Shown: positions 42,519 through 52,693, numbered from the stretch's first letter. The stretch: DNA of 64,000 nucleotides from Mucilaginibacter pedocola (GCF_002013915.1 NZ_MBTF01000036.1:310001-374000), one strand, 5' to 3'. Notes: generated from the sequence alone by a model not told the origin. A program made the numbers and translations.

Positions 42519-45077
42519 ATGATGCGTCGTTTTATTGTACTGCTGCTTGTCGCCGCCGTCAACGTCAAAGCTTTTGCTGCTAATGCTGATGAGCCAAAGT
42601 TTAACCCCAAAAACCTGGTGATAACCTGGGAGGTTGTTGATAACAACTATCAAAACAAAGGCGAAGCGCTCACGGCCATCACCATTACCAATAAAGGCAA
42701 AACATCGCTGCCTGCTTCGGGCTGGAAATTCTACTTCAACTCTTCGCGCAATTTTGTGGCCAATGCGGTTAGCGGTAATGCCCGTATAGAACCCATCAAC
42801 GGCGACTTATACAGCATTACACCCAACGCCGAATTTAAAGCCATAAAACCCGGAAAAAGCGGTAGGATAGATTACATCTGCGAATCGCCGGTGGTAAACT
42901 TTACCGATGCCATTGAAGGCCCTTACCTGGTTTGGGATAGCGAACCTAACAAAGGATACGCCATTGGCGATTTTGTGGTTAAACCCTTCAACCCAACTTA
43001 CCTGGGCTTAATTACGCCCGAGATCATCTACAACCAAAACAAGATCATTCAGGATATTCCCGCTGCCTCGCTGCAAAAGATCATCCCAACACCTGCAAGC
43101 TACAAAGAGAATAGCGGAAGCTTTACCATCACCAACAGCATTGCTATAGAAAGCGACCCGTTATTCGAGGGCGAGAAACGGTACTTTATTACCGGTATAG
43201 AAAAGCTATTGGGCAGCAAACTGAAGCCATCTGCATCAGGCAAAAAAGTGATCTTTAAAAAAGATGCAAGCCTCGGTGCCGAAGCTTACCAGTTAAGCAT
43301 TACGCCCGATGCCATCACCATAACCGCCGCTACGCCTGCCGGTTTGTTCTACGGTATTCAATCTTTCAAAACCACATTATCTGCCGAGCCATGGGCAAAA
43401 CCGCAGTCATCTATCACAGTGCCATGTCTCGAGGTTGCCGACGAGCCGCGTTTTCCGTACCGTGCCGTAATGCTTGATGTTGCCCGTAACTTCCAAACCA
43501 AAGAGCAGGTGCTGAAGCTGATAAACCTGATGGCGGTTTACAAACTCAATGTGCTGCACTTCCACCTTACTAACGATGAAGGCTGGCGTATTGAATTACC
43601 ATCGCTGCCCGAATTAACTGCCGTAGGCTCTAAACGCGGCCACACGCTGGATAGCAAAAACTATCTCCCGGCCTCGCATGGTTCTGGTCCCGACTTTAGC
43701 AATACTGCCGGCACCGGTTACTACACCAAAGCCGACTACATAGAGATACTGAAATACGCCAACGAGCGCCACGTAATGGTATTGCCCGAGATAGAATCGC
43801 CCGGCCACGCACGTGCTTCTATTAAAGCGATGGATAACCGTTATACACGACTGATGGCCGCAGGCGATAAAGCCGGTGCCGAGCGTTATTTGCTGCGCGA
43901 TGTGAACGATAAATCGGAATACCGCTCGGTGCAGTATTGGAACGATAACGTGATAGATGTGGCCATGCCATCTACCTATAACTACTTCGAAACGGTTATA
44001 AATGATCTGGTGAACATCTATAAGGAAGCAAGCGCGCCGCTGCCTGCCATCCACTTTGGTGGCGATGAGGTGCCGCCGCACGTATGGGAAAAATCGCCTT
44101 CTTATCTGGCTCTGAAGGATAAGAACCCCGAAATAAAAAACACCGGCGACCTGTGGTATTACTTTTATGGCAAATTGAACGCCATGCTGAAAAAACGTAA
44201 CATCACCATGTCGGGCTGGGAAGAGATGGCCTTGCGTAAGACTACCGTAGATGGCCAGAACACCTATGTACCTAACCCGCAATTTGTGAACGAGGGCATG
44301 CAGGTAGATGTTTGGAACAATGTACTGGGCGATGGGCAGGAAGATCTGGCCTACAAATTGGCCAATGGCGGCTACAAGGTAGTACTTACATGCGTTACCA
44401 ACCTATACTTCGATATGGCCAACTACAAATCCTTCGATGAGCCGGGCTACTATTGGGGGGCGTTTTTAGGGATAGATAAATTCTACTCTTTTATTCCTTT
44501 CGATTACTTTAAAAATGCCGACGTTGATAAAAACGGGCAACCCATCAACCGCAATATCTTCACCGGCAAGCAGCGCCTAACCGACTACGGTAAGCAAAAC
44601 ATTATAGGCCTGCAAGGCGCCCTATGGACCGAAACCGTTAAAACCGCCGACCGTATGGATTATATGGTATTCCCGAAACTGATAGGTTTGGCAGAGCGCG
44701 CCTGGGCCAAAGACCCCGCCTGGACAATGGAGAAAGATACCACCAAAGCCCGCGCCATGTACAACGCGGAGTGGAGCAAATTCATGAACATATTAGGCAA
44801 GCGCGAACTGCCCCGCCTGAACTATTACCAGGGCGGTTACAGCTTCAGGATACCGAAACCGGGTGTGGTATTGCAGGATGGCAAATACCTAAGCAATATA
44901 CAATACCCCGGCTTAACCATTCGCTACACTACCGATGGCACCGAACCAACCGCCAGCAGTAAAGTGTACGATGGCCCGGTAGATGCCACTGGTACCGTAA
45001 AATTCCGCGCATTTGATACCAAAGGCAGGGGAGGGAACGTAGCCGAAGGCTCGGAAAATAATAAACCGGGGATATAG
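42519..45077 (+). CDS. GH20 beta-N-acetylhexosaminidase (chitobiase architecture)
   Basis: This secreted enzyme cleaves terminal GlcNAc from chitin oligomers or glycans. The 852-residue order is that of Serratia chitobiase: signal peptide (1-21), N-terminal carbohydrate-binding-like domain (about 25-165), GH20b domain (about 185-310), catalytic barrel (about 320-740) with the acid pair D516-E517 in HFGGDEVP, and a C-terminal Ig-like domain (TIRYTTDGTEPTASS). The catalytic part also shows HFHLTNDEGWRIE and PEIESPGHARA. No chitinase gene is nearby. Confidence 0.96.
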   Translation: MMRRFIVLLLVAAVNVKAFAANADEPKFNPKNLVITWEVVDNNYQNKGEALTAITITNKGKTSLPASGWKFYFNSSRNFVANAVSGNARIEPINGDLYSITPNAEFKAIKPGKSGRIDYICESPVVNFTDAIEGPYLVWDSEPNKGYAIGDFVVKPFNPTYLGLITPEIIYNQNKIIQDIPAASLQKIIPTPASYKENSGSFTITNSIAIESDPLFEGEKRYFITGIEKLLGSKLKPSASGKKVIFKKDASLGAEAYQLSITPDAITITAATPAGLFYGIQSFKTTLSAEPWAKPQSSITVPCLEVADEPRFPYRAVMLDVARNFQTKEQVLKLINLMAVYKLNVLHFHLTNDEGWRIELPSLPELTAVGSKRGHTLDSKNYLPASHGSGPDFSNTAGTGYYTKADYIEILKYANERHVMVLPEIESPGHARASIKAMDNRYTRLMAAGDKAGAERYLLRDVNDKSEYRSVQYWNDNVIDVAMPSTYNYFETVINDLVNIYKEASAPLPAIHFGGDEVPPHVWEKSPSYLALKDKNPEIKNTGDLWYYFYGKLNAMLKKRNITMSGWEEMALRKTTVDGQNTYVPNPQFVNEGMQVDVWNNVLGDGQEDLAYKLANGGYKVVLTCVTNLYFDMANYKSFDEPGYYWGAFLGIDKFYSFIPFDYFKNADVDKNGQPINRNIFTGKQRLTDYGKQNIIGLQGALWTETVKTADRMDYMVFPKLIGLAERAWAKDPAWTMEKDTTKARAMYNAEWSKFMNILGKRELPRLNYYQGGYSFRIPKPGVVLQDGKYLSNIQYPGLTIRYTTDGTEPTASSKVYDGPVDATGTVKFRAFDTKGRGGNVAEGSENNKPGI

Positions 45078-45225
45078 GTTTAGTTTGTAAATATCATTAT
45101 AAACAAGTAATCGGCATTGCGTTTTCGCCATGCCGATTTTGTTTGGTGCCCCAAGGAAATCGCTTTTAAAGCATACGCGGCAATTTGGCTAATGCCTTTG
45201 CAATCCCAAAACATGTCGATTAAAC

Positions 45226-45257
45226 AAAACAGGCCACTCTTTCGAGCGGCCTGTTTT
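45226..45257. terminator. Bidirectional terminator between hexosaminidase and lepB
   Basis: AAAACAGGCC and GGCCTGTTTT form a 10-bp stem with an inner CTC/GAG pair. A-run before and T-run after suit both convergent genes. Confidence 0.88.
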
Positions 45258-45264
45258 AAAATTC

Positions 45265-46725
45265 TTAGTTGATGCCTCTGAATAACCTGCTCCAGCGTAT
45301 TTTGCTGAAGAAGCCGGCATTATCGTCCCAGCTCATCCAGATGAACAAGGCTTTGCCCACAATGTGGTCTTCAGGAACAAAGCCCCAGTAGCGCGAATCG
45401 GCGGAATCGTGGCGGTTATCGCCCATCATCCAGTAGTAATTCATTTTAAAGGTATAACTGGTAGCTTTTTGCCCGTTTATTTTTACTTCGCCGTTGGCTA
45501 TTTCCAGTTTGTTGCCTTCGTACACTTCAATAGCGCGACCGTAAACTGGTAGGGTTAAGCTATCCAATTTTACCGTCCAGCCTTTTTTAGGGACAATGAT
45601 AGGGCCAAAGTTATCTACGTTCCAGTTAAAGTCTTTATCTGTAGCCTTCAGCTTATATTGAGGCGTGCCATTAGGGAAGATGGACGGATCGCCAACACCC
45701 AGCTTGGCAATGTTAGGCGCGATAGATTTGATATTGGAAAAACCTTTAATTTTCGCGGCCGAGGCTTTGGTCATGGTAGGGCTGAGGGTGTTATCATACT
45801 GGGTAACCTCCAGTTCCTGCAGCACATCGGGGTTTAGCGGCGTGCCGTTATCTAAAACGGTATAATCTATCTGCGAGCCGGGCGGGTTTGGCATAGGCTT
45901 GCCATCTACATAAACCTGGGCTTGTAGTAAGGCAATGGTATCGCCGGGTGCGCCCTGGCAGCGTTTAATATAGTTCTCGCGTTTATCTACAGGTCGATTT
46001 AACGGGGTGTCGGCTTCCATAGGGTAGTTAAATACCACTACATCGCCTTTCTTCACATCGCTCAAACCGGGCAGGCGGTAGTAGGGCAGTTTTATGCCAT
46101 CCCAATACGCTTTAGTGCCAATGAGGGGCATGGTATGGTGCGCAAAAGGGAACGATACCGGCGTAATAGGCATACGTGCACCATAATTAACTTTACTTAC
46201 GAAAAGGAAATCGCCTACTAATAACGAGCGCTCCATTGATGGTGTGGGTATAGTGTAAGCCTCTATAAATAAGGTGCGGATAAGTGTAGCAGCAACTACG
46301 GCAAAGATGATGGCCTCGGTCCACTCGCGGGCAGAGGACTTGGCTAACTTCTTTTGATGCTTTGCTTTAAATTCGGGCGTTACTGATGGCCCCCAATAAG
46401 TTGTTTCCTTATCAAATCCCCATTTTGGAAAAAGAATAAACGGTATGGTTACCGAACCGAGAATTTGCCCCAGGCTTAGTTTACCATACGATTTTATAAA
46501 ATCGATGGTGACCCCGAAAGCTACTAAAATATTAAGCCCCGGTACCAATAACAAAAACCACCACCATACTGGCCTGCCACTCAGCTCGATCATGGTGTAA
46601 GCATTGTAAAGCGGTATAAGGGCTTTCCAGCCCGGCACTCCGGCTTTTTCAAACAATTTCCACAAGCCTATATAAGGGACTAAAACCAGGAGAAAAACAG
46701 CAATAAAGAATCCTATGATATTCAC
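45265..46725 (-). CDS. lepB: Signal peptidase I with N-terminal DUF5684-like domain
   Basis: LepB cleaves signal peptides from exported proteins. The 486-residue protein has an N-terminal membrane domain (about 1-100, LFEKAGVPGWKALIPLYNAY) of the DUF5684 kind, then the peptidase: catalytic S163 (IPTPSMERSLLVGD), catalytic K254 (YIKRCQGAPGD), and MGDNRHDSADSRYWGFVP. A large insert (about 290-400) separates the last two blocks. It is the last gene of the parA-parB-DUF5683-dapB-lepB operon. Confidence 0.96.
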   Translation of the reverse strand: MNIIGFFIAVFLLVLVPYIGLWKLFEKAGVPGWKALIPLYNAYTMIELSGRPVWWWFLLLVPGLNILVAFGVTIDFIKSYGKLSLGQILGSVTIPFILFPKWGFDKETTYWGPSVTPEFKAKHQKKLAKSSAREWTEAIIFAVVAATLIRTLFIEAYTIPTPSMERSLLVGDFLFVSKVNYGARMPITPVSFPFAHHTMPLIGTKAYWDGIKLPYYRLPGLSDVKKGDVVVFNYPMEADTPLNRPVDKRENYIKRCQGAPGDTIALLQAQVYVDGKPMPNPPGSQIDYTVLDNGTPLNPDVLQELEVTQYDNTLSPTMTKASAAKIKGFSNIKSIAPNIAKLGVGDPSIFPNGTPQYKLKATDKDFNWNVDNFGPIIVPKKGWTVKLDSLTLPVYGRAIEVYEGNKLEIANGEVKINGQKATSYTFKMNYYWMMGDNRHDSADSRYWGFVPEDHIVGKALFIWMSWDDNAGFFSKIRWSRLFRGIN

Positions 46726-46736
46726 TGCGACTTGCG

Positions 46737-47480
46737 TTAAAATTGAAACATATCTTCTACCGAGTAGAAGCCTTTTTTATCCTGCACCCATTCGGCAGCC
46801 AATACGGCACCAAGGGCAAAGCCGTTGCGGTTGTGGGCGGTGTGCTTAAACTCAATGCTATCCACTTCCGAGTCGTATATTACGGTGTGGGTGCCGGGTA
46901 CGCTCTCTATGCGGTGGCTTTCTATCAATAATTGGTCAGCCGCTACGGCGCTATCTTCAGTAGTTGGTTCGCCAACAAGCTCGTTCACCCATTCCTTTTT
47001 GCTTTCCAGGTTATCAAGTATCCCTTCGGCAATAGTAATAGCCGTTCCGCTTGGCGAATCGAGCTTTTGGGTGTGGTGTATCTCTTCTACCTGCACCTCG
47101 TAGTACGGGTAGTTATTCATCAGCTTGGCCAGTATTTTATTTACGTGGAAAAAGATGTTTACGCCCACGCTAAAGTTGGTGCCATAAAGCAAGGTGTGAT
47201 TACCGCTCTCGCAATTTTCCTTTACGGAACTAAGCATATTATGCCAGCCCGTGGTGCCTACTATTACCGGAACGCCCGCCTCAAAGCAGGTGTTTATATT
47301 ATCCAATACGGTACCGGGGGTGCTAAACTCTATGGCTACATCGGCTTTTTGCAAGTTCTCTACAGTTAGCTCGTGCTGGTTGTCTCTATCTATTTTTAAA
47401 ACGATCTGGTGGTTGCGGCCGAGGGCAATGGTTTCTATAATTTTGCCCATTTTGCCGTAGCCTAACAATGCTATATTCAT
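46737..47480 (-). CDS. dapB: 4-hydroxy-tetrahydrodipicolinate reductase
   Basis: DapB catalyses the second committed step of lysine and diaminopimelate synthesis, feeding the cell wall. The 247-residue protein has the NAD(P)-binding start MNIALLGYGKMGK, GTTGW, the catalytic EIHHTQKLDSPSGTA (His and Lys), and the C-terminal HTAHNRNGFALGA. It lies 11 bases upstream of lepB in the operon. Confidence 0.97.
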   Translation of the reverse strand: MNIALLGYGKMGKIIETIALGRNHQIVLKIDRDNQHELTVENLQKADVAIEFSTPGTVLDNINTCFEAGVPVIVGTTGWHNMLSSVKENCESGNHTLLYGTNFSVGVNIFFHVNKILAKLMNNYPYYEVQVEEIHHTQKLDSPSGTAITIAEGILDNLESKKEWVNELVGEPTTEDSAVAADQLLIESHRIESVPGTHTVIYDSEVDSIEFKHTAHNRNGFALGAVLAAEWVQDKKGFYSVEDMFQF

Positions 47481-47502
47481 CCGTATAAATTATTGCAGCT
47501 TA

Positions 47503-48201
47503 TTATTTAAGCGTAAAGGTAATTTTTATACCCGGAATATACGAACCCGAAAAATTTGCGGCATAAACAGGCTGCTGATTGATGAGCCCGGGGGTAACTC
47601 TCAAGGAGAGGTCATTATCAACTGTGTACGAACTGATGAACTTGGCATCTACATAAGCATCAACGGCTTGTATGCCCCAGGCAAGCAGTATGCCCAGTAT
47701 ACTCAGGTCGCGGTTGCGGAGGTAACTGTCAGATGCATCGGCAAGTGCCTGGTAGCCGGCACTTTTGTACAACTCATATTCGGTTTGGTATTTTAAGTAG
47801 GAAGCGTATAGGGGTTCCCCGGGTTTAGGCTCGGTACCGGTTTTAGTGATTTTGGCAAGCGCTAAAAATTGCTGAAAATACCTTTGGTTATAAATAACGG
47901 CAGCACCCAGCAAACCTATACCGCCATAAATGATGGGTACTTTCCAGTACTTTTTGTTGTACACCTGCCCCCAGCCGGGTACAATAAGCGAACGCTTTAC
48001 GGCCAGGCTGGGGATATGGGTACTATCGGGATGATAGGTTTTTTCTTTTTTGATTTTTGGCGCAAAAGAACTGCGCACAACGGTATCGCGCTTAACAACC
48101 GATGTAGTATCCTTTCGTTTCGCTAATGTATCGGTGGTTTGGGCCAGGCACACAGTAGCGAAACCTATAAAAAGTACAGTAACAAACAGTTGTTTAAGCA
48201 T
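47503..48201 (-). CDS. DUF5683 protein
   Basis: The 232-residue protein has a signal peptide (ends TVCLAQ), a Thr/Lys/Asp-rich linker, then the DUF5683 core: SLIVPGWGQVYNKKYWKVPI, which enters two membrane helices (about 90-107 and 165-185), and a C-terminal beta-rich part. The family is conserved in Bacteroidota next to parB and dapB. It is likely an envelope protein; activity is unknown. It starts three bases after parB ends. Confidence 0.9.
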   Translation of the reverse strand: MLKQLFVTVLFIGFATVCLAQTTDTLAKRKDTTSVVKRDTVVRSSFAPKIKKEKTYHPDSTHIPSLAVKRSLIVPGWGQVYNKKYWKVPIIYGGIGLLGAAVIYNQRYFQQFLALAKITKTGTEPKPGEPLYASYLKYQTEYELYKSAGYQALADASDSYLRNRDLSILGILLAWGIQAVDAYVDAKFISSYTVDNDLSLRVTPGLINQQPVYAANFSGSYIPGIKITFTLK

Positions 48202-48204
48202 AAT

Positions 48205-49119
48205 TTACCAATCCAGCATTTCGAGTATACGCCCCAGGTCGTCTTCAGAAAGGAACGGAATTTCTATACTTCCATTGCCTTGGGCGTTAACTTTTAATTT
48301 TACCCTGCTGCTGAATTTCGAGGCCAGTTCATCCTGTATCTTTTGCATCTGGAATGGCAATGCTTCGGGTTGCTTCCCTTCTTTCTTTACAGGAGCCTGT
48401 TGTATCTCCCTCACCATTTCTTCGGCACGCCTAACAGATAGCCCTTGCTTTATAATTTGCTGGTGAACAAATAATTGCGTGGTAGCATCGTCAACAGCAA
48501 GCAAAGCCTTGGCATGGCCCATAGTTATCTCGCCATCGCGCAATGATATTTGTATGGTTGGCGGCAATTTCAGCAAACGCAGGTAGTTGGTAACCGTACT
48601 GCGGTTTTTGCTTACGCGGTCGCCCAGTTCTTCCTGTTTTAGCTTCAGCTCATCTATCATCCGCTGAAAACTCAGGGCCACCTCAATGGCATTCAGGTCT
48701 TCGCGCTGAATGTTCTCTATCAGGGCCATTTCCAGCATTTGCTGGTCGTTAGCGCTGCGTATGTAGGCGGGTATTTGTGTAAGCCCGGCCAGTTTACTGG
48801 CACGCAGCCGGCGCTCGCCCGATATTAGCTGATAGCTGTGCGCATTAATGCGCCTAACGGTAATGGGCTGTATAAGGCCCTGTAGTTTTATAGAAGCGCT
48901 CAGGTCGGCAAGGGCCTGGTCGTCAAATTCGGTACGGGGCTGAAAGGGGTTTACTTCAATTTCGGCAACCTTTACTTCGCTAATGGTGCCCAGTCCAGCA
49001 GCTTCAGAAACTGCGGGGCCGCCGGTTGTAGTAGTTTTGGCACCTGTTGATGCTGCCGGCGTATCGTTCAATAGCGCGCTTAGGCCCTTACCCAGGGCGT
49101 TTCTTTTCTCTGCACTCAT
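48205..49119 (-). CDS. parB: Chromosome partitioning protein ParB
   Basis: ParB binds parS sites near the origin and spreads as a CTP-dependent clamp, guiding chromosome segregation with ParA. The 304-residue protein has the N-domain (VNPFQPRTEFDDQALADLSA, GERRLRASKLAGL with GERR at 101-104 for CTP), then the helix-turn-helix (LGDRVSKNRSTVTNYLRLL), and a C-terminal dimer domain. It is coupled to parA (five-base gap). The origin is probably within some tens of kilobases, but no origin elements are seen here. Confidence 0.97.
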   Translation of the reverse strand: MSAEKRNALGKGLSALLNDTPAASTGAKTTTTGGPAVSEAAGLGTISEVKVAEIEVNPFQPRTEFDDQALADLSASIKLQGLIQPITVRRINAHSYQLISGERRLRASKLAGLTQIPAYIRSANDQQMLEMALIENIQREDLNAIEVALSFQRMIDELKLKQEELGDRVSKNRSTVTNYLRLLKLPPTIQISLRDGEITMGHAKALLAVDDATTQLFVHQQIIKQGLSVRRAEEMVREIQQAPVKKEGKQPEALPFQMQKIQDELASKFSSRVKLKVNAQGNGSIEIPFLSEDDLGRILEMLDW

Positions 49120-49124
49120 ATAAC

Positions 49125-49928
49125 TTACGCGGTTTGGGTATTAGCCAATTCTTCGTCCTTCACCAAACCATTTTTACGGATAATTTCGCGGGCAAGGTTA
49201 AGGTAGTTTACTGCGCCCTTGCTGTTGGCATCGTGCATAATTACCGATACGCCAAAGCTTGGTGCCTCGCTAAGGCGGGTATTACGTTGTATAATAGTTT
49301 CAAACACCATATCCTCAAAGTGGGTCTTCACTTCATCAACCACCTGGTTTGATAAGCGCAGGCGCACATCGTACATGGTTAGCAATATACCCTCTATCTG
49401 CAAGGCGGTGTTCAGGCGGGTTTGAACAATTTTAATGGTATTCAAAAGTTTACCTAAACCTTCCAATGCAAAATACTCGCATTGCACGGGGATAATCACC
49501 GAATCGGCAGCTGTTAAAGAGTTAATGGTAATTAAACCTAATGATGGCGAGCAATCGATAATGATAAAATCATAATCATCGCGCACGCTATCTAACACCG
49601 CTTTCATCTTGTATTCGCGGTTGGCAAGGTTTATCATCTCGATCTCGGCACCTACCAGGTCAATGTGGGCAGGAAGCAGGTCGAGGTTGGGGGTATCTGT
49701 TTTTTGGATAGCCTCGCGTGGGTCGATATCATTGATGATACATTCGTAAATGCTGTTTTTGATATTGCGCGGATCAAAGCCGATACCGGAGGTAGAATTG
49801 GCTTGCGGATCTGCATCAACCAGCAGGGCCTTAAAATCCAATACAGCCAAACTTGCGGCCAGGTTTATAGATGATGTAGTTTTCCCGACGCCACCTTTTT
49901 GATTGGCTAAAGCTATAATTTTACCCAT
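49125..49928 (-). CDS. parA: Chromosome partitioning ATPase ParA
   Basis: ParA is the ATPase that moves ParB-parS complexes over the nucleoid. The 267-residue protein starts with the deviant Walker A KGGVGKTTSS (11-20), then DADPQANST, DFIIIDCSPSLG and the C-terminal FEDMVFETIIQRNTRLSEAPS. There is no N-terminal DNA-binding extension, which matches chromosomal (Soj) rather than plasmid type Ia ParA. It is the first gene of the operon. Confidence 0.97.
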   Translation of the reverse strand: MGKIIALANQKGGVGKTTSSINLAASLAVLDFKALLVDADPQANSTSGIGFDPRNIKNSIYECIINDIDPREAIQKTDTPNLDLLPAHIDLVGAEIEMINLANREYKMKAVLDSVRDDYDFIIIDCSPSLGLITINSLTAADSVIIPVQCEYFALEGLGKLLNTIKIVQTRLNTALQIEGILLTMYDVRLRLSNQVVDEVKTHFEDMVFETIIQRNTRLSEAPSFGVSVIMHDANSKGAVNYLNLAREIIRKNGLVKDEELANTQTA

Positions 49929-50018
49929 TATGTATATTCAAAAATTAATTAAGCAGTTTATATGAAACGAAAAAGCCTTACGGAAATTTCTATGTTTGTA
50001 ATGTTTTTCGTCAGCCAT

Positions 50019-50026
50019 CAAAGATA
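50019..50026 (-). promoter_or_regulatory. parA operon promoter core
   Basis: On the minus strand TATCTTTG lies about 90 bases upstream of the parA ATG; the upstream TTG element is weak. Confidence 0.5.
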
Positions 50027-50173
50027 CGCATTAAAATAAATTAGAATTCCACAGGATTTACCAACTTACAAACAAATTAGTGGCCTAATAAATGAGTGCG
50101 TGGTCAATTTTAACTAATAGTATGCGCTTGCCCGGTTATGGCGAGGCTTATTTGTTTTTTCACTAAGTACAAT

Positions 50174-50695
50174 ATGGTTACCATTATAGCAGGCACCAAT
50201 CGCCCCGGCAGTTCTACTCATAAACTCTCCCTTTATTATCAAAAAAGGCTTGCCGAAAAAGGCGTGGATGCCAGAGTATTCTCGATGGCAGAATTGCCTG
50301 CTAACCTGATAGAAACCGACCTGTATGGCAAACGCAGCGCAGCCTTCAAACCCATACAGCAGATGGTTACCGATACCGAAAAGTTCCTGTTCGTAATACC
50401 CGAATACAATGGCAGTTTCCCGGGCGTACTGAAAGTGTTTGTGGATTGCTGCGCCTTCCCGCAGAGTTTTTATGAGAAGAAAGCTGCGTTGGTGGGCCTG
50501 TCATCGGGTAAGTATGGCAACATACGCGGGGTAGACCATTTTACCGGCATATGCAATTATATGCATCTGCATGTAATGCCACTTAAGATACATATAGCCA
50601 ACATCCGCAACGAAATAAACGCCGAGGGCAACCTGCACCTGCCCGATACCCTAAAGTTCACCGAAGAGCAGATAGATAAGTTTATTAAGTTTTAA
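50174..50695 (+). CDS. NADPH-dependent FMN reductase family protein
   Basis: The 173-residue flavodoxin-like protein reduces flavin, chromate or quinones using NAD(P)H. It has the phosphate-binding GTNRPGSSTHKL loop at the start, VIPEYNGSFPGVLKVFVD, and LVGLSSGKYGNIRG. ATG 50174 begins the first strand of the fold; the frame's 12 upstream residues are not conserved in type. It is convergent with the T9SS protein gene, nine bases away. Confidence 0.9.
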   Translation: MVTIIAGTNRPGSSTHKLSLYYQKRLAEKGVDARVFSMAELPANLIETDLYGKRSAAFKPIQQMVTDTEKFLFVIPEYNGSFPGVLKVFVDCCAFPQSFYEKKAALVGLSSGKYGNIRGVDHFTGICNYMHLHVMPLKIHIANIRNEINAEGNLHLPDTLKFTEEQIDKFIKF

Positions 50696-50704
50696 AACTT
50701 AACC

Positions 50705-52669
50705 TTACCTCACGAGTAACACCCAACCACTTAACACAGGTGAGCCGTTTTTAAGGTCGATGACGTAGTAATAGGTGCCGGCCGGCAGCGGTTTTCCATT
50801 GTACGTTCCCTCCCAGGCTTTAGCGTAACCAACCTGGTTGAATAACTGCTGCCCGTTTTTGTTGTAAATACCTATGGTGCTTTGGGCATAGTTACCCAGC
50901 GCTTCTATATTCCAGGTATCGTTAGTGCCATCGCCATTGGGCGTAAATGTATTAGGGACAACCACTTTTTTATAAACGCGTACCGAAACATCATCGTTTG
51001 CTATAAAGCAGCTATTTGCCGCCGTTACCGTTAGGGTATACGTAATATCATAGGGCGGTGTAGCGGTTGGCGTTGGCGATGTTGGGTCGTCCAGGTAATC
51101 TGTTGGCCACCATTGGTATTTCAATATGCTCCCCTCTGCGCTCCCCTCTAACTTTACCGATTGGCCCTCAACTATTTTTTTATCGTTGCCGGCATTGGCC
51201 GTTGGCTTGTCTATTACCTTCACCATTACTTTTGCCGTGTTACTGCAGCCATTAGCGCCAACAATTGTTACCGTGTAGGTAGTAGTAATGTTGGGGCTTG
51301 CCACCGGGTTAGCCACGTTAGTGCTTGATAGCCCCACCGCCGGCGACCAGCTATAACTTACCGCGCCGGGTGCGTTGGCGGTTAATGTGGTGCTTGCGTT
51401 TTTGCATATGGTTTGTAAGGGTGATATGGTTATCACCGGCTTGGGGTTTACGGTAACATCGGCATATTGCTCGGCTTGGCAGCCCGCTGCTGATGTTACT
51501 ACAACCTTATATTTACCCGCCTGTGCAACCGTTACGTTCGGTATAATTAGCGGGTTTTGGGATGTTGCCGTTACGCCGGGGCCTGTCCAGCTGTAATGGT
51601 CACCACCGGTAGCGGTAAGTGTAAGCACATCTCCCTCGCATACCGTAGCAGGTGGTATGGCCGGCACCACAGGCTTTGGCCCAACCTCCAAAGTAACCGG
51701 GTTAGAGTATACCCGGCAGTTGAGCGAGCTGATGTTGCTACTCTCGGCAATACCCTGGCGGTATTGGTAACGGCCTATACTGCTCGGCGGAAAATCTACA
51801 TGTAATGTGCTGCTTGTTTCTCCCTGTATATCAACCCAGCCGCGGCCATCGTTAAAATTGCGTTGCCAACGGTAAGCGGGGTTGGTATAGCCTTCGGCAA
51901 ATTTTGTAATAATAGTGTAGGTTGCGGGTTGCCCCTCGCATACATTTTCGCTGGTTATGCCTTCTGTTCCGGCAAAGCTTGCCTGCACTATCGGGCCGCA
52001 TGCGCGGAAAGTGATATCATCAAGCAGAAGATCGTTGCCGCAGCCACCGGGGGCATTGTTTACCATACGCACCACTACCGAAGTAACGTTGGCGGGAGTG
52101 GTAAAAAAAATACTCTTTGGCACCCACGTCGGTGTCTCGGTTGGTTGGATATCGCCGGTTTCGTAGCGTTTTAAAACTTGGCCTGCCGGCGTTTCTATAA
52201 ACAAAGTAATATTGGGCCTGCCGCTTGTGCCGTCACATACCAATGGTTTAATGAGGTTCATTATCCAGGCAGATAGTTCATAAGTGGTACTGGGGCAGAG
52301 TGCGCCTGCAGCAGTTTGTTTCTTAAAAAACTGGCCGGGGTTATTAGATGCGTTTATGACCATCATGTAACCGTTGGGGTTGCCGGTATGATCTTTTGAT
52401 ACATCGTGCCATAAACCATCGTAACAGCCGCGTGTACTGTTGGCAATAGTATATTCACCATCGCCGGGGCAGGTGTTGGGTACATAATTATAATTGGTGA
52501 CGGATGTGGGTAACGGGCCACCAAAACCGGTGCCCGAACCAAAGTCATAATTAATAATGGGGTCGCCCAAACCTCCTTTACACTCCTGGGCATTCACTTG
52601 CATCGCGGCAAACAGCGCGACTGAAAACAACAATAATTTCAATTTAACTTGGGGGGAATAACAAGCCAA
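50705..52669 (-). CDS. T9SS type B surface protein with Ig-like domains (copy 1)
   Basis: The 654-residue protein has a signal peptide ending VNAQ. An N-terminal jelly-roll-like domain (about 28-225; Cys-rich, GGCGNDLLLDDITFRACG at its end) is followed by Ig/PKD-like repeats (about 235-550) with conserved VCEGDVLTLTATGG and ICKNASTTLTA starts. A gliding-motility-associated C-terminal domain (VPNTFTPNGDGTNDTWNI to GWVLLVR) marks type IX export to the surface. The start is TTG at 52669: the paralogue's ATG position is TCC here. The next gene is a paralogue. Confidence 0.92.
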   Translation of the reverse strand: MACYSPQVKLKLLLFSVALFAAMQVNAQECKGGLGDPIINYDFGSGTGFGGPLPTSVTNYNYVPNTCPGDGEYTIANSTRGCYDGLWHDVSKDHTGNPNGYMMVINASNNPGQFFKKQTAAGALCPSTTYELSAWIMNLIKPLVCDGTSGRPNITLFIETPAGQVLKRYETGDIQPTETPTWVPKSIFFTTPANVTSVVVRMVNNAPGGCGNDLLLDDITFRACGPIVQASFAGTEGITSENVCEGQPATYTIITKFAEGYTNPAYRWQRNFNDGRGWVDIQGETSSTLHVDFPPSSIGRYQYRQGIAESSNISSLNCRVYSNPVTLEVGPKPVVPAIPPATVCEGDVLTLTATGGDHYSWTGPGVTATSQNPLIIPNVTVAQAGKYKVVVTSAAGCQAEQYADVTVNPKPVITISPLQTICKNASTTLTANAPGAVSYSWSPAVGLSSTNVANPVASPNITTTYTVTIVGANGCSNTAKVMVKVIDKPTANAGNDKKIVEGQSVKLEGSAEGSILKYQWWPTDYLDDPTSPTPTATPPYDITYTLTVTAANSCFIANDDVSVRVYKKVVVPNTFTPNGDGTNDTWNIEALGNYAQSTIGIYNKNGQQLFNQVGYAKAWEGTYNGKPLPAGTYYYVIDLKNGSPVLSGWVLLVR

Positions 52670-52685
52670 TAACTCAATAAGGCGG

Positions 52686-52693
52686 CAAAAGTA
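52686..52693 (-). promoter_or_regulatory. Promoter core of T9SS copy 1
   Basis: TACTTTTG on the minus strand, 16 bases before the TTG start. The rest of the 437-base gap up to 53106 shows no gene, terminator or repeat. Confidence 0.45.

Noticed and set aside
43614..44282. 222-codon open frame on the minus strand inside the hexosaminidase gene
   Set aside because: It is antisense to the well-conserved GH20 catalytic barrel, has no known motif, and reflects codon bias of the real gene.
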